Part shown: positions 26,444-37,380 of the stretch, in pieces
Layout: the number at the start of each line of letters is the position of its first letter
How positions within the stretch are numbered: position 1 is the first letter of the stretch
NCBI GenBank assembly: GCA_015075445.1
Contig: JABTUJ010000001.1
Coordinates: forward strand, 231,059-295,058
DNA length: 64,000 bases
Direction of reading: 5' to 3'
Source of the DNA: Verrucomicrobiales bacterium
Lineage (GTDB): Bacteria; Verrucomicrobiota; Verrucomicrobiia; Limisphaerales; J093
Made by a program: the position numbers and the translations under genes
Notes under the pieces: generated by a model
Told to the model about the DNA's origin: nothing
The model's input: only the letters and a program-made list of their open reading frames with translations
Databases searched by the model: none

Positions 26444-27559
26444 GTGAACCCTCCTCCTCCTCCCATGCCTGGTCCCACCTCCCTCGCCGAACTCCTGGGC
26501 GTCCTGGTCCAACATCAGGGCTCGGACCTCCACCTCCAAGCCGACGAAGTGCCCATCGGCCGCCTCCAGGGCCAGTTGGGCCGGTTTGACATGGCGCCCT
26601 TGACCACCGAAGACGTGCTGCGACTGGCCCGCGAAGTCCTCGGCAGCGACGAGAAGCTCCGCGAGTTCCGCACCACGCGCGACTGCGACGCCGCCGTCGC
26701 CCTCCCGGGCCTGGGCCGGTTTCGGGCAAACCTGTTCTACCAGCGCGACAAGCCCGGCATGGTGCTGCGCACCATCGGGACCCGGATCCTGAGCCTGGAC
26801 GCGCTCGAGTTGCCGCCGGTGCTCAAGGACCTCGCCGGCGCCAACGACGGCCTTGTGCTCGTGACCGGCGCCACCGGCTCCGGCAAGTCCACCACCCTCG
26901 CGGCGATGATCGATCACATCAACGCGACCGAGGCCGTCCACATCATGACGCTCGAAGACCCCATCGAGTTCGTGCACGAGAACAAGCTGGCCCTCGTCAA
27001 CCAGCGCGAGATGTCCCTCGACTCCGCCAGCTTCGCCAGCGCCCTCAAACACGTCCTCCGCCAGGACCCGGACGTCATCCTCATCGGCGAAATGCGCGAC
27101 ATGGAGTCCGCGTCCGTGGCCCTGACCGCCGCCGAAACCGGCCACCTCGTGTTCGGCACGCTGCACACGCAGGACGCCCCCGAGTCCCTCGAGCGGTTGA
27201 TCAACATGTTCCCGACCGACCGCGCGGCGCAGATCCGCATGCAGCTCTCCCTGGGCCTGCGCGCCATCGTCTGCCAGAAGTTGCTCAAGCGCGCCGGGGG
27301 CGGTCGCGTCGCCGCCCTCGAGATCCTGATCAACTCGCCCCGGATCCGGAAACTGATCCTCGAAGGCGACACCACCAAGATCCCGGCGGCGATCCAGGCC
27401 TCGCGGACCGAGGGCATGCAGACCTTCAACCAGGCCCTGGTCGACCTGGTGCAGGCCGGCACCATCGAGGAAGCCGAGGCCCTGCGCGTCTCCCCGAAGG
27501 CCGACGAGCTCAAGATGAACCTCAAAGGCGTCTTCTCCGGCACGTCCGGCCTCCGGTAA
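26444..27559 (+). CDS. PilT/PilU-type twitching motility ATPase (first copy)
   Basis: 371 residues from GTG 26444, 6 bases after the sulfatase; ATG 26465 would skip a Pro-rich start. N-domain about 12-110 with GSDLHLQADEVPIGRLQG. Walker A GATGSGKSTT with Lys148, Asp box MTLEDPIEFVHE, Walker B QDPDVILIGEMRD and His box TGHLVFGTLHTQDA. These mark a pilus retraction ATPase; the absence of a long N1E domain rules out PilB. The C-terminal part INMFPTDRAAQIRMQLSLGLRAIV leans slightly to PilU. No pilus assembly genes are in the window. Confidence 0.92.
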   Translation: MNPPPPPMPGPTSLAELLGVLVQHQGSDLHLQADEVPIGRLQGQLGRFDMAPLTTEDVLRLAREVLGSDEKLREFRTTRDCDAAVALPGLGRFRANLFYQRDKPGMVLRTIGTRILSLDALELPPVLKDLAGANDGLVLVTGATGSGKSTTLAAMIDHINATEAVHIMTLEDPIEFVHENKLALVNQREMSLDSASFASALKHVLRQDPDVILIGEMRDMESASVALTAAETGHLVFGTLHTQDAPESLERLINMFPTDRAAQIRMQLSLGLRAIVCQKLLKRAGGGRVAALEILINSPRIRKLILEGDTTKIPAAIQASRTEGMQTFNQALVDLVQAGTIEEAEALRVSPKADELKMNLKGVFSGTSGLR

Positions 27560-27632
27560 ACGAACGCCTCCCCGGCCATCTTGGACCCGTCCCCTCGCCC
27601 TTCGCCCTTCGCCACCCTCCCTCCTGAACCCA

Positions 27633-28742
27633 ATGCCTATGGACCTCGCTGAACTCCTCAAGTACGCCGTCGAGTACGGCGCCTCGGACCTTCACCTCAC
27701 CGTCGGCCGACCGCCGATGGTGCGCATCTCGGGCCGGCTCATCCCCAGCGGCTACGAGACCGAAATCACGCCCGACGAGGCGAAGACGCTCGTGTACAGC
27801 ATTCTGACCGACGACCAGAAAGCCCGGTTCGAGGAGGAGCACGAGCTGGACTTCTCGATCGGCATCCCGGGCGTCTCGCGCTTCCGCGTGAACGTCTTCC
27901 TGCAGCGGGGCTGTGTCGCCGGAGTCTTCCGCGCCATCGGCGAGAACATCCCCACCGTCGAGACGCTCGGTCTGTCCGACACCATCTGCCAGCTCGCGCT
28001 CCTGCCGCGGGGCCTGGTGGTCGTGACCGGTCCCACCGGCTCCGGCAAGTCCACGACGCTGGCGGCGATGCTCCAGCTCATCAACGAACAGAAGGAAGGC
28101 CACATCATCACCATCGAGGACCCCATCGAGTTCGTGCACCCCCACCTCCGTTGCACGGTCAACCAGCGGGAGCTCGGCCACGACACCCACTCCTTCCCGC
28201 GGGCGCTCAAGAGCGTGTTGCGCGAGGATCCCAACGTCATCCTGGTGGGCGAAATGCGCGACCTCGAGACCATTGCCGCCGCGCTCACGCTGGCGGAGAC
28301 TGGCCACCTTGTGCTCTCGACGCTCCACACGCAGGACGCCGCCCAGACGGTGGATCGCATCATCGACGTCTTCCCGCCCTACCAGCAGGAGCAGATCCGG
28401 GTCATGCTCGCCTCCAGCCTCAAGGGCGTCGTCTCCCAGATCCTGCTCCCGCGCGCCGACAGCGAAGGGCGGGTGGCCGCCCGCGAGGTCATGGTCGTGA
28501 CGCCCGCCATCGCGGCGATCATCCGCGAAGGCAAGACCCACCAGATCTACTCGGCCATCCAGACCGGCACGCGCGACGGCATGGGCACCATGGAGAAGTC
28601 GCTCGCCGAACTCCACGCCGCCGGCTGGATCACCGAGGAAGACGCCCTCTCCAAAGCCAACCATCCCCAGGAGCTGCGCGCCCTGCTCCGGCCGCGCCAG
28701 GACCTGCACCTGCAAGGCCTGGAATCCGAGGAGGCCCGATGA
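27633..28742 (+). CDS. pilT: PilT-type twitching motility ATPase (second copy)
   Basis: 369 residues; ATG 27639 is an alternative start. N-domain ASDLHLTVGRPPMVRISGRL, Walker A GPTGSGKSTT with Lys139, ITIEDPIEFVHP, DPNVILVGEMRD, TGHLVLSTLHTQDA and RIIDVFPPYQQEQIRVMLA, close to canonical PilT. It powers pilus retraction. The 73-base gap before it holds a short GAAGGGC-type repeat relative. The stop overlaps the next start (ATGA). Paired PilT-like ATPases are common, one driving and one modulating retraction. Confidence 0.94.
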   Translation: MPMDLAELLKYAVEYGASDLHLTVGRPPMVRISGRLIPSGYETEITPDEAKTLVYSILTDDQKARFEEEHELDFSIGIPGVSRFRVNVFLQRGCVAGVFRAIGENIPTVETLGLSDTICQLALLPRGLVVVTGPTGSGKSTTLAAMLQLINEQKEGHIITIEDPIEFVHPHLRCTVNQRELGHDTHSFPRALKSVLREDPNVILVGEMRDLETIAAALTLAETGHLVLSTLHTQDAAQTVDRIIDVFPPYQQEQIRVMLASSLKGVVSQILLPRADSEGRVAAREVMVVTPAIAAIIREGKTHQIYSAIQTGTRDGMGTMEKSLAELHAAGWITEEDALSKANHPQELRALLRPRQDLHLQGLESEEAR

Positions 28743-29695
28743 ACCCCGACGCCCTCAAGCGCATCGCCCTGTTGCGGGCCATGGACGCCGAGGCGCTCAC
28801 CCGCCTGGCCGCCGTCCTCGAGGCCCGCACCTTCGCCGACAGCCAGCGGATCTTCCAGGAAGGCGATCCCGGCGATGCCATGTACTTCATCGCGTCCGGC
28901 ACCGTCCGGATCGAGAAACGCACCGGCGCCACCGCCGACGCCGTCAAGACGTTGGCCGTCCTGGAGCCGGGCGATTACTTCGGCGAGATGGCGCTCTTCG
29001 ACCAGCAACCCCGCTCCGCCGCGGCCGTGGCGACGGGCGCCACGGAGCTGTTTCGGCTGTCGACCACGTCGTTCGGCGTGCTCCATGGCAGCGCCGGCCA
29101 CGCGGGTCTGAGCGTGCTCTTCGCCATGATCCGCACCGCCGGCGAGCGCATCCGCCGGCTCAACGCGCAGGTGGTCGTGTACGACGAGATCGGCAAGGCC
29201 ATCGGCGAAGCGAAGACCTTGGATGAACTGCTCGACGTCGTGTTGCGCCAACTGTGCCGGGCCACGCTGGCCGACTGGGGGCTGATCGTGGTGCGCCCGC
29301 AGTTCGCCGACCGCCTCGACGTCCGCGCGACCGTTAACCTTGCGCTGACGCCCGGCCAGAAGGACGCCATCGCCGGCGGCCAGGGGTTTCTCATGCCCGC
29401 CCGACGGGAAACCGAGGGGCGTTTGGTCGCCGATCTGGACGCCCTCGAGCCGTACAAGTCATGCGGCCGACTCGGGTTCGAGACTGCGCCGCTCCTGGTC
29501 ATGCCGGTGGTTGTCGAAGGCCAGGACCTCGGCCTCATCGCCCTGGGGGCCCGCCCACCGGGGACGTTCGACCTGAACGACCTGAACCTGACCCGCGGTG
29601 TGGCGCGGCAAACCGCCCAGGCGATCCTGAACGCCCGGCATCGCGAAGAGGATCAGGCCCGGGCGCGGCACGGGCGCCAGTTTGTGCGGTTTTGA
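28739..29695 (+). CDS. Cyclic-nucleotide-binding and GAF-like signalling protein
   Basis: 318 residues. CNB domain about 5-125 with EGDPGDAMYFIASGTVRIEK and a phosphate-binding cassette GEMALFDQQPRSAAAV that keeps Glu83 and Arg92, so cAMP or cGMP binding is expected. A linker helix leads to a GAF-like domain about 150-310 (EAKTLDELLDVVLRQLCRAT ... TAPLLVMPVVVEGQDLGLIAL). There is no DNA-binding HTH, so it is not a CRP-type regulator. It sits between pilT and cheR with overlaps on both sides (ATGA, TGATG), suggesting that cAMP modulates the pilus retraction or the kinase. Confidence 0.9.
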   Translation: MNPDALKRIALLRAMDAEALTRLAAVLEARTFADSQRIFQEGDPGDAMYFIASGTVRIEKRTGATADAVKTLAVLEPGDYFGEMALFDQQPRSAAAVATGATELFRLSTTSFGVLHGSAGHAGLSVLFAMIRTAGERIRRLNAQVVVYDEIGKAIGEAKTLDELLDVVLRQLCRATLADWGLIVVRPQFADRLDVRATVNLALTPGQKDAIAGGQGFLMPARRETEGRLVADLDALEPYKSCGRLGFETAPLLVMPVVVEGQDLGLIALGARPPGTFDLNDLNLTRGVARQTAQAILNARHREEDQARARHGRQFVRF

Positions 29696-30528
29696 TGTTG
29701 ACTGCCACCCAGTTTGACCGGGCGCGGCGGCTGGCTTTGCGCCTGGCCGGCATCGAGCTGGTCGAGCGCCACCGCGCATTGCTCGACCGCCGCTGCCGGC
29801 GGCTGGGCCTGGCGGAGGAGAGCGGCATCGAGCGGTTGCTCCACGCGGCGGAGGTCGAGGACCCGGCCGCGAGCCGGCGGTTCGTGGGCCTGGTCACGAC
29901 GCGCTTCACGGGGTGGTTTCGGCATCCGGAACACTTCGCGCTGGCGGCCGAACACGTGCGCCGCAAGGTCGAGCAGCGAGGCGAGGCCCGGGTGTGGTCG
30001 GCGGGGACCGCGACGGGAGAGGAGGCGTACTCGCTGGCGATGGCGGTGATCGAGGCGTTGTGCTGTGAAGACCCGCCGGTGCGCATCCTGGCCACGGACA
30101 TTGACGCCGTGGCGCTGGCGGCGGCGGAACGCGGCGAGTATGGTGAGCGCGCGCTCGCGACCTTGACCCCCGCGCGCCGGGTCCGCTTCCTGGCGCCGGC
30201 AGCCCAGGAATCCCGGTGGCGCCTCGCACCCGCCGTGCGTCGGCTGGTCGAATGGCGCCACCTGAACCTGGTCAGCGCAGCATGGCATCTCGCGGGCCCT
30301 ATCGACATCCTCTTTTGCCGGAACGTGCTGATGTACCTCCAGACCGACTGCCGTGGCGCGGTTCTCACACGCATGGCTTCGCTGCTCGCACCGGATGGGG
30401 TGCTGTTCCTCGACCCGGCGGAGCACCTCGGTGGGGCAGCACCCCTGTTCGGGCCCGGGGTGAACAGCGCCCATCGCCGTCCGGGAGCGCCGGCTTGGAG
30501 AAACCCTTCGCCAAGCCCTGAACCATGA
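29695..30528 (+). CDS. cheR: CheR-type protein-glutamate methyltransferase
   Basis: 277 residues. N-terminal helical domain about 1-75, then [19 protein letters not shown], the SAM-binding [18 protein letters not shown] (usual form WSAGCSTGEEPYS), [17 protein letters not shown] and the late [12 protein letters not shown] motif. It should methylate Glu residues on a chemoreceptor using SAM. No chemoreceptor, CheB, CheW or CheA lies in the window, so its partner is either elsewhere or unusual. It is locked between the CNB protein (TGATG) and the giant hybrid kinase (ATGA). Confidence 0.92.
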   Translation: MLTATQFDRARRLALRLAGIELVERHRALLDRRCRRLGLAEESGIERLLHAAEVEDPAASRRFVGLVTTRFTGWFRHPEHFALAAEHVRRKVEQRGEARVWSAGTATGEEAYSLAMAVIEALCCEDPPVRILATDIDAVALAAAERGEYGERALATLTPARRVRFLAPAAQESRWRLAPAVRRLVEWRHLNLVSAAWHLAGPIDILFCRNVLMYLQTDCRGAVLTRMASLLAPDGVLFLDPAEHLGGAAPLFGPGVNSAHRRPGAPAWRNPSPSPEP

Positions 30529-33500
30529 CGATTGCGAAGCGTTTGAGCGTGCTGCTGGCCGTGCCGCTGCTGGCGCTGCTGGGACTGGGGCTATTCACGC
30601 GGCTGCAACTGGCGCAGGTCGAGCGCAGCAGCCGGTTCGTGGCCGAGTCGCGGATCGAGGCCCTGGCCAGCCTCGGGAACCTCTCCCGGAGCTTTGCGGA
30701 ACTGCGGGTGAACGTGCGGAGCTATGTGCTGGCCCCCAGTGACGACCTCCGCCGCGCGGCGCGCACCGCCTTCGAGGTGGACGAGCGTGAGGTGGTGCGG
30801 CTGCTCCGGCATTACGCGGATGATCTGGTGGTCAGCGACGAGGACCGCCGGATGATGACCGACTTCCAGAACCTCGGCCGCGAATGGATCGAAGGGGCCC
30901 GGCGCGTCATGGAACTGGTGGATGCGGAACAGCGGGAGCGAGCGGGGACGTTGCTGAGCGGACCGCTTGGCGAGGTTGGGGATCGCCTCAGCCAGGCGTC
31001 CAGTGAATGGATTGACCACAACGAGGTGCTGGCCCGCACCTCAGGCCAGGACGCCGTCGCCCTGATCGCGGCCTTCCGCCACGAGATGTTCCTCGCCAAC
31101 ACGACGGCGGTGCTGGTGACCGGGCTGTTGGGCTTCCTCACCTTCCGCCGGATCGTCCTGCCGATCCGCGGATTGGAGACCTCGGTCCGCTGCATCGCCA
31201 GCGGCGACTACACACGTCCGGTTCCCTTCATCGAGGCCCGCGATGAGACTGGCGGACTGGCGCGGTCGGTGGACGTCCTGAAACAGGGGGCCGCGGCGAT
31301 GGACCGGCAGCGCTGGGTCAAGACCAGCGCCGCCCAACTCACCGGCGAGCTGCAGGGCGCTGCTTCCCTGGCCGAGTTCGGTCAACGACTCCTGGCCGGC
31401 CTGATGCCCTTACTGGGCGGCGGCGTCGCCGGCTTCTACATCTTCGAAGAGAAACCGGGTCACTTGCGGCGGGTGGCGGCTTATGGTCTCGCCCCCGGCG
31501 CGGATGCGACCGACTGCTTCCGGCTGGGTCAGGGGTTGGCCGGCCAGGCCGCCCAGGGACGCCGGACCGTCACGCTCACGAACCTGCCGCCGGACTACCT
31601 GCGCATCGCTTCGGGAGTGGGCGAAGCGGCTCCGGGGCACGCGGTGGCCTGGCCGCTGTTATCCCAGGACACGCTCCTGGGAGTGATCGAGGTTGGCACC
31701 TTCCGCGTGTTCGACGCCCGGGAGCAGGCCCTGCTCGAAGAAGTCCGGCCGACGTTGGCGATGAGCCTTGAAGTCCTGGAGCGGAGTCTGCGCACCCAGG
31801 AACTGCTCGCGCAAACCCAGGAGCAGGCCCGGCAACTCGAGGAGCAAACCGAGGAGCTCACCCAGTCCCAGGAGGAACTCCTGGCCCAGAAAGAGGAGTT
31901 GCTCACCCAGCAGCGCGAACTGACCGTACAGCGCGAGAAGCTCCAGGTAAGCGAGGAGCGCTCGCGCCTCATCCTCGACTCCAGCGCCGAGGGCATCTTC
32001 GGCACCGACACCGAAGGACGCATCACCTTCGTCAATCCCGCCGCCTGCCGGATGCTCGGCTTCACGGCGGAGGAACTCATCGGGAAACCCTCCCACGCCA
32101 CCTTCCATCATCACCGACCGGACGGTCGGGAATACCCGCCGGAAGAGTGCCCGATGTTCGCCGCCTATGCCCGCGGCGAGGCCAGCCGGATCGACGACGA
32201 ATGTCTCTGGCGCAAGGACGGCACCTCCCTCCCGGTCGAGTATGGCGCCACCCCCATCCTCAAGGACGGCCTGATCGTCGGCTCCGTGGTCAGCTTCACC
32301 GACGTTACCGAGCGCCGGCGCGCCGAGGCGGAACTGCAGCGCGTCAACTTCCTGTCCGATCAGGCGCTGGACCTCACCCGGGCCGGCTACTGGCACGTGC
32401 CGCTGGACGGTTCCGGCTGGTACAACTCCTCCGAGCGCGCCGCCCGGATCTTCGGTGACCCGCCCGCGCCCGACCACCGCTATACGATCGAGCACTGGTT
32501 GAAGCACGTGTTCCTGGGCGATGAGGAGGCGGGCAAGGTCACGGCGAAAAACTTCGAGGACGCCGTGGCGGGAAGGGTTCCCTTTTACGACGCCATCTAC
32601 GCGTACCAGCGCCCGGTGGACGGGAGGGTGGTGTGGATCCATGCACTGGGCCAGATCGTCAAGGACGAACACGGCAAGCCCCGGGATATGTTCGGAGTCA
32701 CGCAGGACATCACCGAGCAGAAGATCGCCCAGGATACCATGCGGAACCACGCGGCCTTCCTGCAGGCCCTGATCGATACGATTCCCTATCCGGTCTTCTA
32801 CAAGGACCCCGACACCCGGTTCCTCGGCTGCAACCGTGCCTACGAACAGGCCTTTGGCATCCAGCGCGCCAACGTGATCGGGAAACGTGTGGCCGAGCTC
32901 GCCTACCTGCCGGAGGCCGAGCGGCTCGCCTACCAGGCCGAGGACGAACATCTCATCGCCACCGTCACCTCCGTCGAGAAGGAAATCGCCCTCCCGATGG
33001 CCGACGGCCGGGTCCACGACGTGCTGTACACGGTCGCCGGCTTCCGCAAGGCCGACGGCTCTCCCGGCGGACTCATCGGCACGCTCGTCGATGTCTCCGA
33101 CCGCAAGAAGGTCGAGGAGATCGAACGCTTCAACCGCCTGGCCCTCGGACGCGAACAGCGGATTCTCGAACTCAAACAGCAGGTTAACACGCTGGCCGCC
33201 GGGCTCGGCCGCACCGCGCCTTTCCCGTCCGTCGAGGCGGGGGAGGTTGCCACCCTGGAAGCCACGCCCGCCGAAGCCACCCCCGCCACCCTGGACGACG
33301 CCACCGTCCGGACCCGTTTCGTGGAGCTCGTGCGCGAGAACGAACTGCAGCAACTGTTCACGGACTTCTGCGAGGCGGTCGGCGTGGCCGCCGCCATCAT
33401 CGATCTCGAGGGGAACATCCTGGCCGCGGCCCGCTGGCAGCGCGTGTGCACCGACTTCCACCGGGTCAACGAACAGACCTGCGCGCGCTGCCTCGAGAGC

Positions 33501-36293
33501 GACACGGGCCTCGCCCTCCACCTCCAGGAGGGAAAAGACTACGCCATCTACCGCTGTCGCAATGGCATGACCGACTGCGCGTCGCCCATCAAGCTGGACG
33601 GCCGGCACGTCGCCAACGTCTTCATCGGCCAGTTCCACCTGGCGCCGCCGGATGACGCTTTCTTCGTGGCCCAGGCCCAAGAACAGGGCTTCGACCGAGA
33701 CGCGTACTTGAAGGCGGTCCACGAGGCGCCGGTCATCGACGAGGCCCGGTTGCCCTCGATCCTGGGCTTTCTTACCCGCTTTGCGCGGCTGGTGGGTTCC
33801 TTCGCCGTCGAGCAATGGCGCGCCCGGCAGGCCGAGCTGAGCAATCGCCACCAGGCCATGGAGCAACAGCGCCAGCGGGTGGCCGCCATCAGCCTGGCCG
33901 AAGACGCCGAGCATTCACGGGCCGAGGTCACCGCCTACAAGGAACATCTCGAGGAACTCGTCAAGGAACGCACCGCCGAACTCGTCGTCGCCAAAGCCAA
34001 GGCCGAGGAAGCCACGCAGATGAAGTCCATGTTCCTCGCCAACATGAGCCACGAGATCCGCACCCCGATGAACGCCATCATCGGGCTCTCCCACCTCGCC
34101 CTCAAGACCCAGCTCACCCCCAAGCAGCGCGATTACGTCGCCAAGGTTCACAACGCCGGCACCTCGCTGCTGGCCATCATCAATGACATCCTCGACTTCT
34201 CGAAGATCGAGGCCGGCAAACTCGACCTCGAGACCACCGACTTCGTCCTGGACGAGGTGATCGGCTCGGTCACCACCGTCACCGCCCAGAAGGCCCATGA
34301 CAAGGGGCTCGAGTTCCTCGCTGACGTGGGGGCGGCCATCCCCGAGCAGTTGCGCGGCGATCCGCTGCGATTGGGGCAGGTGCTGACCAACCTCGTCAAC
34401 AACGCCATCAAGTTCACCGAGCGCGGCGAGATCCGGCTGCGCATCGAGTTGCTCGAACAGACCGGGGACAAGGTGCAGCTCAAGTTCTCGGTCCGCGACA
34501 CGGGCATCGGCATGACCTCCGAACAGGCCGCCCGGCTCTTCCAGCCCTTCTCGCAGGCCGACATGTCCACCACCCGCAAGCACGGCGGCACGGGGTTGGG
34601 CCTGACGATCTGCCGGCGGTTGGTCGAGCTCATGGGAGGCCAGATCTGGCTCGAGAGCGAGCCCGGCGTGGGCAGCACTTTCAGCTTCACGATCTGGCTG
34701 GGAGTCGGCGCGGCAACTGGCACGGGCCGATGGGTGCCCGGGCGTTTTCAGGACCTGCGCCTTCTGGTCGTGGACGACAACGCAGCGGCGCGGGAGATCC
34801 TCTTCGAGTCACTCGAGCCGCTGGCCGCCCGCGTGGATGCTGTGAGCTCGGGAGCCGAGGCCCTGGCGGCGATCAAGGAACGCGACGGCGATGCGCCCTA
34901 CGATGTCGTGTTCATGGACTGGCGGATGCCCGGCATGGACGGATTGCAGGCGACGCGGCTGATCAAGAATGACCCCACCCTCCGCCGCCCCCCGGCGGTG
35001 GTCATCGTGACGGCCTTCGGCCGGGAGGAGGTGCGCGAGGAGGCCGAGAAGCTGCACGTGGACGGCTTCCTGGTGAAGCCGGTCACCAAGTCGATGCTGG
35101 TGGATTCGCTCATGAACATCTTCGGGGACGCCGGCGAAGCAAGGGTGGCGGCGGGGATCGAGGCTGCGGATGAGACGGGACGGCTGCGTGGACTGCGCGT
35201 CTTGCTGACCGAGGACAACGAGATCAACCAGCAGATCGCCGTCGAGTTGCTCGAGGGAGTCGGGGCGCACGTGAACGTGGCGAACCACGGACGCGAGGCC
35301 GTCGACCGGTTGTGTGGCGGCCCGTTCCCGCCCGTCTTCGATGTGGTGCTCATGGACCTCCAAATGCCCGAGATGGACGGCTACCAGGCCACGCGGCGGA
35401 TTCGCGACGACGCGCGCCTGGCCGGCTTGCCCATCATCGCGATGACCGCGCACGCCACGATCGAGGAACGGCAGCGGTGTCTCGAGGCGGGAATGAACGA
35501 CCACGTGGCGAAACCCATCGATCCCGCGCTCCTGTTCGAGACGCTCGGACGATACTACCGGCCCACGACGGTGGGAGTGTCAGGCGGGGCGCCCGCCACT
35601 GCACCCGGGGCGGGTGCGGTCCCCAACGACTTTCAGACGGGTGCGGCTTCCAGGGTGGCGTCCGAAGCCACGCTCCCGGTGGTGGAGGGGCTGGACACGG
35701 CCGATGGGCTGACCCGCGTGGCGGGCAACCGCAAGCTCTACCTGAAGTTGCTGCGGCAGTTCGTCGAGCAACAGGGGCCGGCACCCGCACAGATCGCAGC
35801 GGCGCTGGCGGGCGATGACGTGCCCTTGGCAGAACGATTGGCCCACACGGTCAAAGGCGTCGCCGGCAGCCTGGGGGCCCGGCCCCTGCAGCAGGTGGCG
35901 GCCGCGCTGGAGAAGGCGATCGCCGCCCGGTTGGACCCGGCCGAACTGACGCCGCTCATGGAGCGGTTCCGCGGAGTGCTCGAGGACTTCGTGAGCCGGA
36001 TGCGCGCGGCGTGGCCGGAGGGCGCCGCTATCACGCCGGCCGCCGCCGCGGCAGCTCCGGCCCGGTTGGACCCCGCGCGGGTGAAACAGGTCGTGGAGGA
36101 GATGCAGGGGCATCTGAACCAGTTCGACCCGACCGCGGGCGAGTGTCTCGAGGCAAACCGGGAGGTCTTCGCGGCGTTGCTCCCGGGCGAGGCGCTGGCG
36201 GCGTTCGAACAACAAGTGAACAGTTTCGCGTTTGGCGATGCGTTGGCCCGGCTCGAACAGGCCGTGGCCGCCCATCGGGAGATGTCCTCATGA
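30525..36293 (+). CDS. Giant hybrid sensor histidine kinase with HAMP, GAF, PAS, PocR, two receivers and Hpt
   Basis: 1922 residues. Membrane helix about 9-27, a periplasmic helical-bundle sensor of 160 residues, second helix near 193-212, HAMP to about 265, GAF about 275-425 and a Gln/Glu-rich coiled coil about 425-480. Three PAS domains run to about 870. A PocR domain lies at about 925-1100 ([30 protein letters not shown]). HisKA has [20 protein letters not shown] (His1176), followed by HATPase. Receiver 1 has Asp1465 ([13 protein letters not shown]), receiver 2 has Asp1611 ([15 protein letters not shown]), and Hpt has His1774. All phosphorelay residues are intact. Output probably goes to the receiver-cyclase that overlaps its stop. 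Confidence 0.95.
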   Translation: MTIAKRLSVLLAVPLLALLGLGLFTRLQLAQVERSSRFVAESRIEALASLGNLSRSFAELRVNVRSYVLAPSDDLRRAARTAFEVDEREVVRLLRHYADDLVVSDEDRRMMTDFQNLGREWIEGARRVMELVDAEQRERAGTLLSGPLGEVGDRLSQASSEWIDHNEVLARTSGQDAVALIAAFRHEMFLANTTAVLVTGLLGFLTFRRIVLPIRGLETSVRCIASGDYTRPVPFIEARDETGGLARSVDVLKQGAAAMDRQRWVKTSAAQLTGELQGAASLAEFGQRLLAGLMPLLGGGVAGFYIFEEKPGHLRRVAAYGLAPGADATDCFRLGQGLAGQAAQGRRTVTLTNLPPDYLRIASGVGEAAPGHAVAWPLLSQDTLLGVIEVGTFRVFDAREQALLEEVRPTLAMSLEVLERSLRTQELLAQTQEQARQLEEQTEELTQSQEELLAQKEELLTQQRELTVQREKLQVSEERSRLILDSSAEGIFGTDTEGRITFVNPAACRMLGFTAEELIGKPSHATFHHHRPDGREYPPEECPMFAAYARGEASRIDDECLWRKDGTSLPVEYGATPILKDGLIVGSVVSFTDVTERRRAEAELQRVNFLSDQALDLTRAGYWHVPLDGSGWYNSSERAARIFGDPPAPDHRYTIEHWLKHVFLGDEEAGKVTAKNFEDAVAGRVPFYDAIYAYQRPVDGRVVWIHALGQIVKDEHGKPRDMFGVTQDITEQKIAQDTMRNHAAFLQALIDTIPYPVFYKDPDTRFLGCNRAYEQAFGIQRANVIGKRVAELAYLPEAERLAYQAEDEHLIATVTSVEKEIALPMADGRVHDVLYTVAGFRKADGSPGGLIGTLVDVSDRKKVEEIERFNRLALGREQRILELKQQVNTLAAGLGRTAPFPSVEAGEVATLEATPAEATPATLDDATVRTRFVELVRENELQQLFTDFCEAVGVAAAIIDLEGNILAAARWQRVCTDFHRVNEQTCARCLESDTGLALHLQEGKDYAIYRCRNGMTDCASPIKLDGRHVANVFIGQFHLAPPDDAFFVAQAQEQGFDRDAYLKAVHEAPVIDEARLPSILGFLTRFARLVGSFAVEQWRARQAELSNRHQAMEQQRQRVAAISLAEDAEHSRAEVTAYKEHLEELVKERTAELVVAKAKAEEATQMKSMFLANMSHEIRTPMNAIIGLSHLALKTQLTPKQRDYVAKVHNAGTSLLAIINDILDFSKIEAGKLDLETTDFVLDEVIGSVTTVTAQKAHDKGLEFLADVGAAIPEQLRGDPLRLGQVLTNLVNNAIKFTERGEIRLRIELLEQTGDKVQLKFSVRDTGIGMTSEQAARLFQPFSQADMSTTRKHGGTGLGLTICRRLVELMGGQIWLESEPGVGSTFSFTIWLGVGAATGTGRWVPGRFQDLRLLVVDDNAAAREILFESLEPLAARVDAVSSGAEALAAIKERDGDAPYDVVFMDWRMPGMDGLQATRLIKNDPTLRRPPAVVIVTAFGREEVREEAEKLHVDGFLVKPVTKSMLVDSLMNIFGDAGEARVAAGIEAADETGRLRGLRVLLTEDNEINQQIAVELLEGVGAHVNVANHGREAVDRLCGGPFPPVFDVVLMDLQMPEMDGYQATRRIRDDARLAGLPIIAMTAHATIEERQRCLEAGMNDHVAKPIDPALLFETLGRYYRPTTVGVSGGAPATAPGAGAVPNDFQTGAASRVASEATLPVVEGLDTADGLTRVAGNRKLYLKLLRQFVEQQGPAPAQIAAALAGDDVPLAERLAHTVKGVAGSLGARPLQQVAAALEKAIAARLDPAELTPLMERFRGVLEDFVSRMRAAWPEGAAITPAAAAAAPARLDPARVKQVVEEMQGHLNQFDPTAGECLEANREVFAALLPGEALAAFEQQVNSFAFGDALARLEQAVAAHREMSS

Positions 36294-37335
36294 ACCCTGC
36301 TGCGAAGCCTTCGCCGGGCCGGATCCTGATTGTCGATGACACGCCGGCGAACATCCAAACCCTGGCCGCGACGCTCAAGGAACGCGGTTACCAGATCAGT
36401 GGCCACCAACGGCAAACAGGCCTCGAGGTGGTCGAACGCGTCCAGCCGACCTGATCCTCCTGGACGTGATGATGCCCGAGATGGACGGCTTCGAGACCTG
36501 CCGACGGCTGAAAGGCTCCGCGGCGTGGCGGGCCATCCCGGTGATCTTCCTCACGGCCAAGACTGACACGGCCGACATCGTGCGCGGGTTCGAGCTGGGG
36601 GCCGTGGATTACGTGGGCAAACCGTTCAACGCGCACGAGCTCCTGGCGCGGGTGCACACGCATCTGACCGTGGACCGGCTGAACCGGGAGAACGAGCGGC
36701 TCTTGCTGAATGTCCTCCCGGCGCCGGTGGCGGGACGGCTCAAGGCCGGCGAGGACAGCATCGCCGACCATTTCCCGGACGTGACGGTGCTCTTCGCGGA
36801 CATTGTGGGTTTCACGACCTTGTCCGGCGGGATGCCCCCGCAGCCGTTGGTCGAGATGCTCGACGATCTGTTCAGCCGGTTTGATGAACTGGCGCGACGG
36901 CACCTCGTGGAGAAGATCAAGACCATCGGGGACTGTTACATGGCGGTGTGCGGTGTCCCCGAGCCGCGGTCGGGTCACGCGGCCGTCTTGGCCGCGATGG
37001 CGCTCGAGATGCTCGCGAGCGTGCGCGCCTTCAACGCCAGCCAGGGCAAGGCGCTGCAGATCCGGATCGGCCTGAACACGGGACCGGTCGTGGCGGGCGT
37101 CATTGGCCGGAGCAAGTTCATCTACGACCTGTGGGGCGACACGGTGAACACGGCGAGCCGGATGGAATCGAGCGGGTTGCCGGATCGGATCCAGGTGACA
37201 ACCACGACGCGGGACGCGCTGCTGGCGCAGTACACCTTCGAGGATCGCGGCGAGATCGAGATCAAGGGCAAGGGCCGTGTGCGCACCTGGTTCCTCCTCG
37301 GCCCCATCGCTCCCTCAACCGCCACGGCCGCATGA
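36290..37335 (+). pseudogene. Receiver-adenylate cyclase with clustered frameshifts in the receiver
   Basis: Translation from ATG 36290 (ATGA overlap with the kinase) gives ILIVDDTPANIQTLAATLKE and then hits a stop at 36452. The receiver resumes in another frame with LILLDVMMPEMDGFETC, KPFNAHELLARV and a class III cyclase (VTVLFADIVGFTTLSGG, EKIKTIGDCYMAVCG, YDLWGDTVNTASRME) to 37335. Between 36396 and 36455 the family's expected line SVATNGKQALEVVERVQPDL is spread over three frames, as if about 2, 1 and 1 bases were lost at three points. Everything else is well preserved. Either local consensus errors or a recent break. If intact, it would make cAMP under phosphorelay control; Lys and Asp specificity residues favour ATP. 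Confidence 0.85.
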
Positions 37336-37380
37336 ACCCTCTCCCCCAGCGCTTTCGTCTTCCCCCAGGCGCCCCACCAT

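Noticed and set aside
23909-27661. A 1250-codon open frame on the minus strand across fadL's end, the sulfatase and the first pilT.
   Set aside because: It is antisense to three well-supported genes, has no recognisable domain, and its composition is typical of the complement of GC-rich codon use.
29695-30528. Full chemotaxis operon around cheR.
   Set aside because: No CheA, CheW, CheB, CheD or methyl-accepting receptor is encoded in the window.
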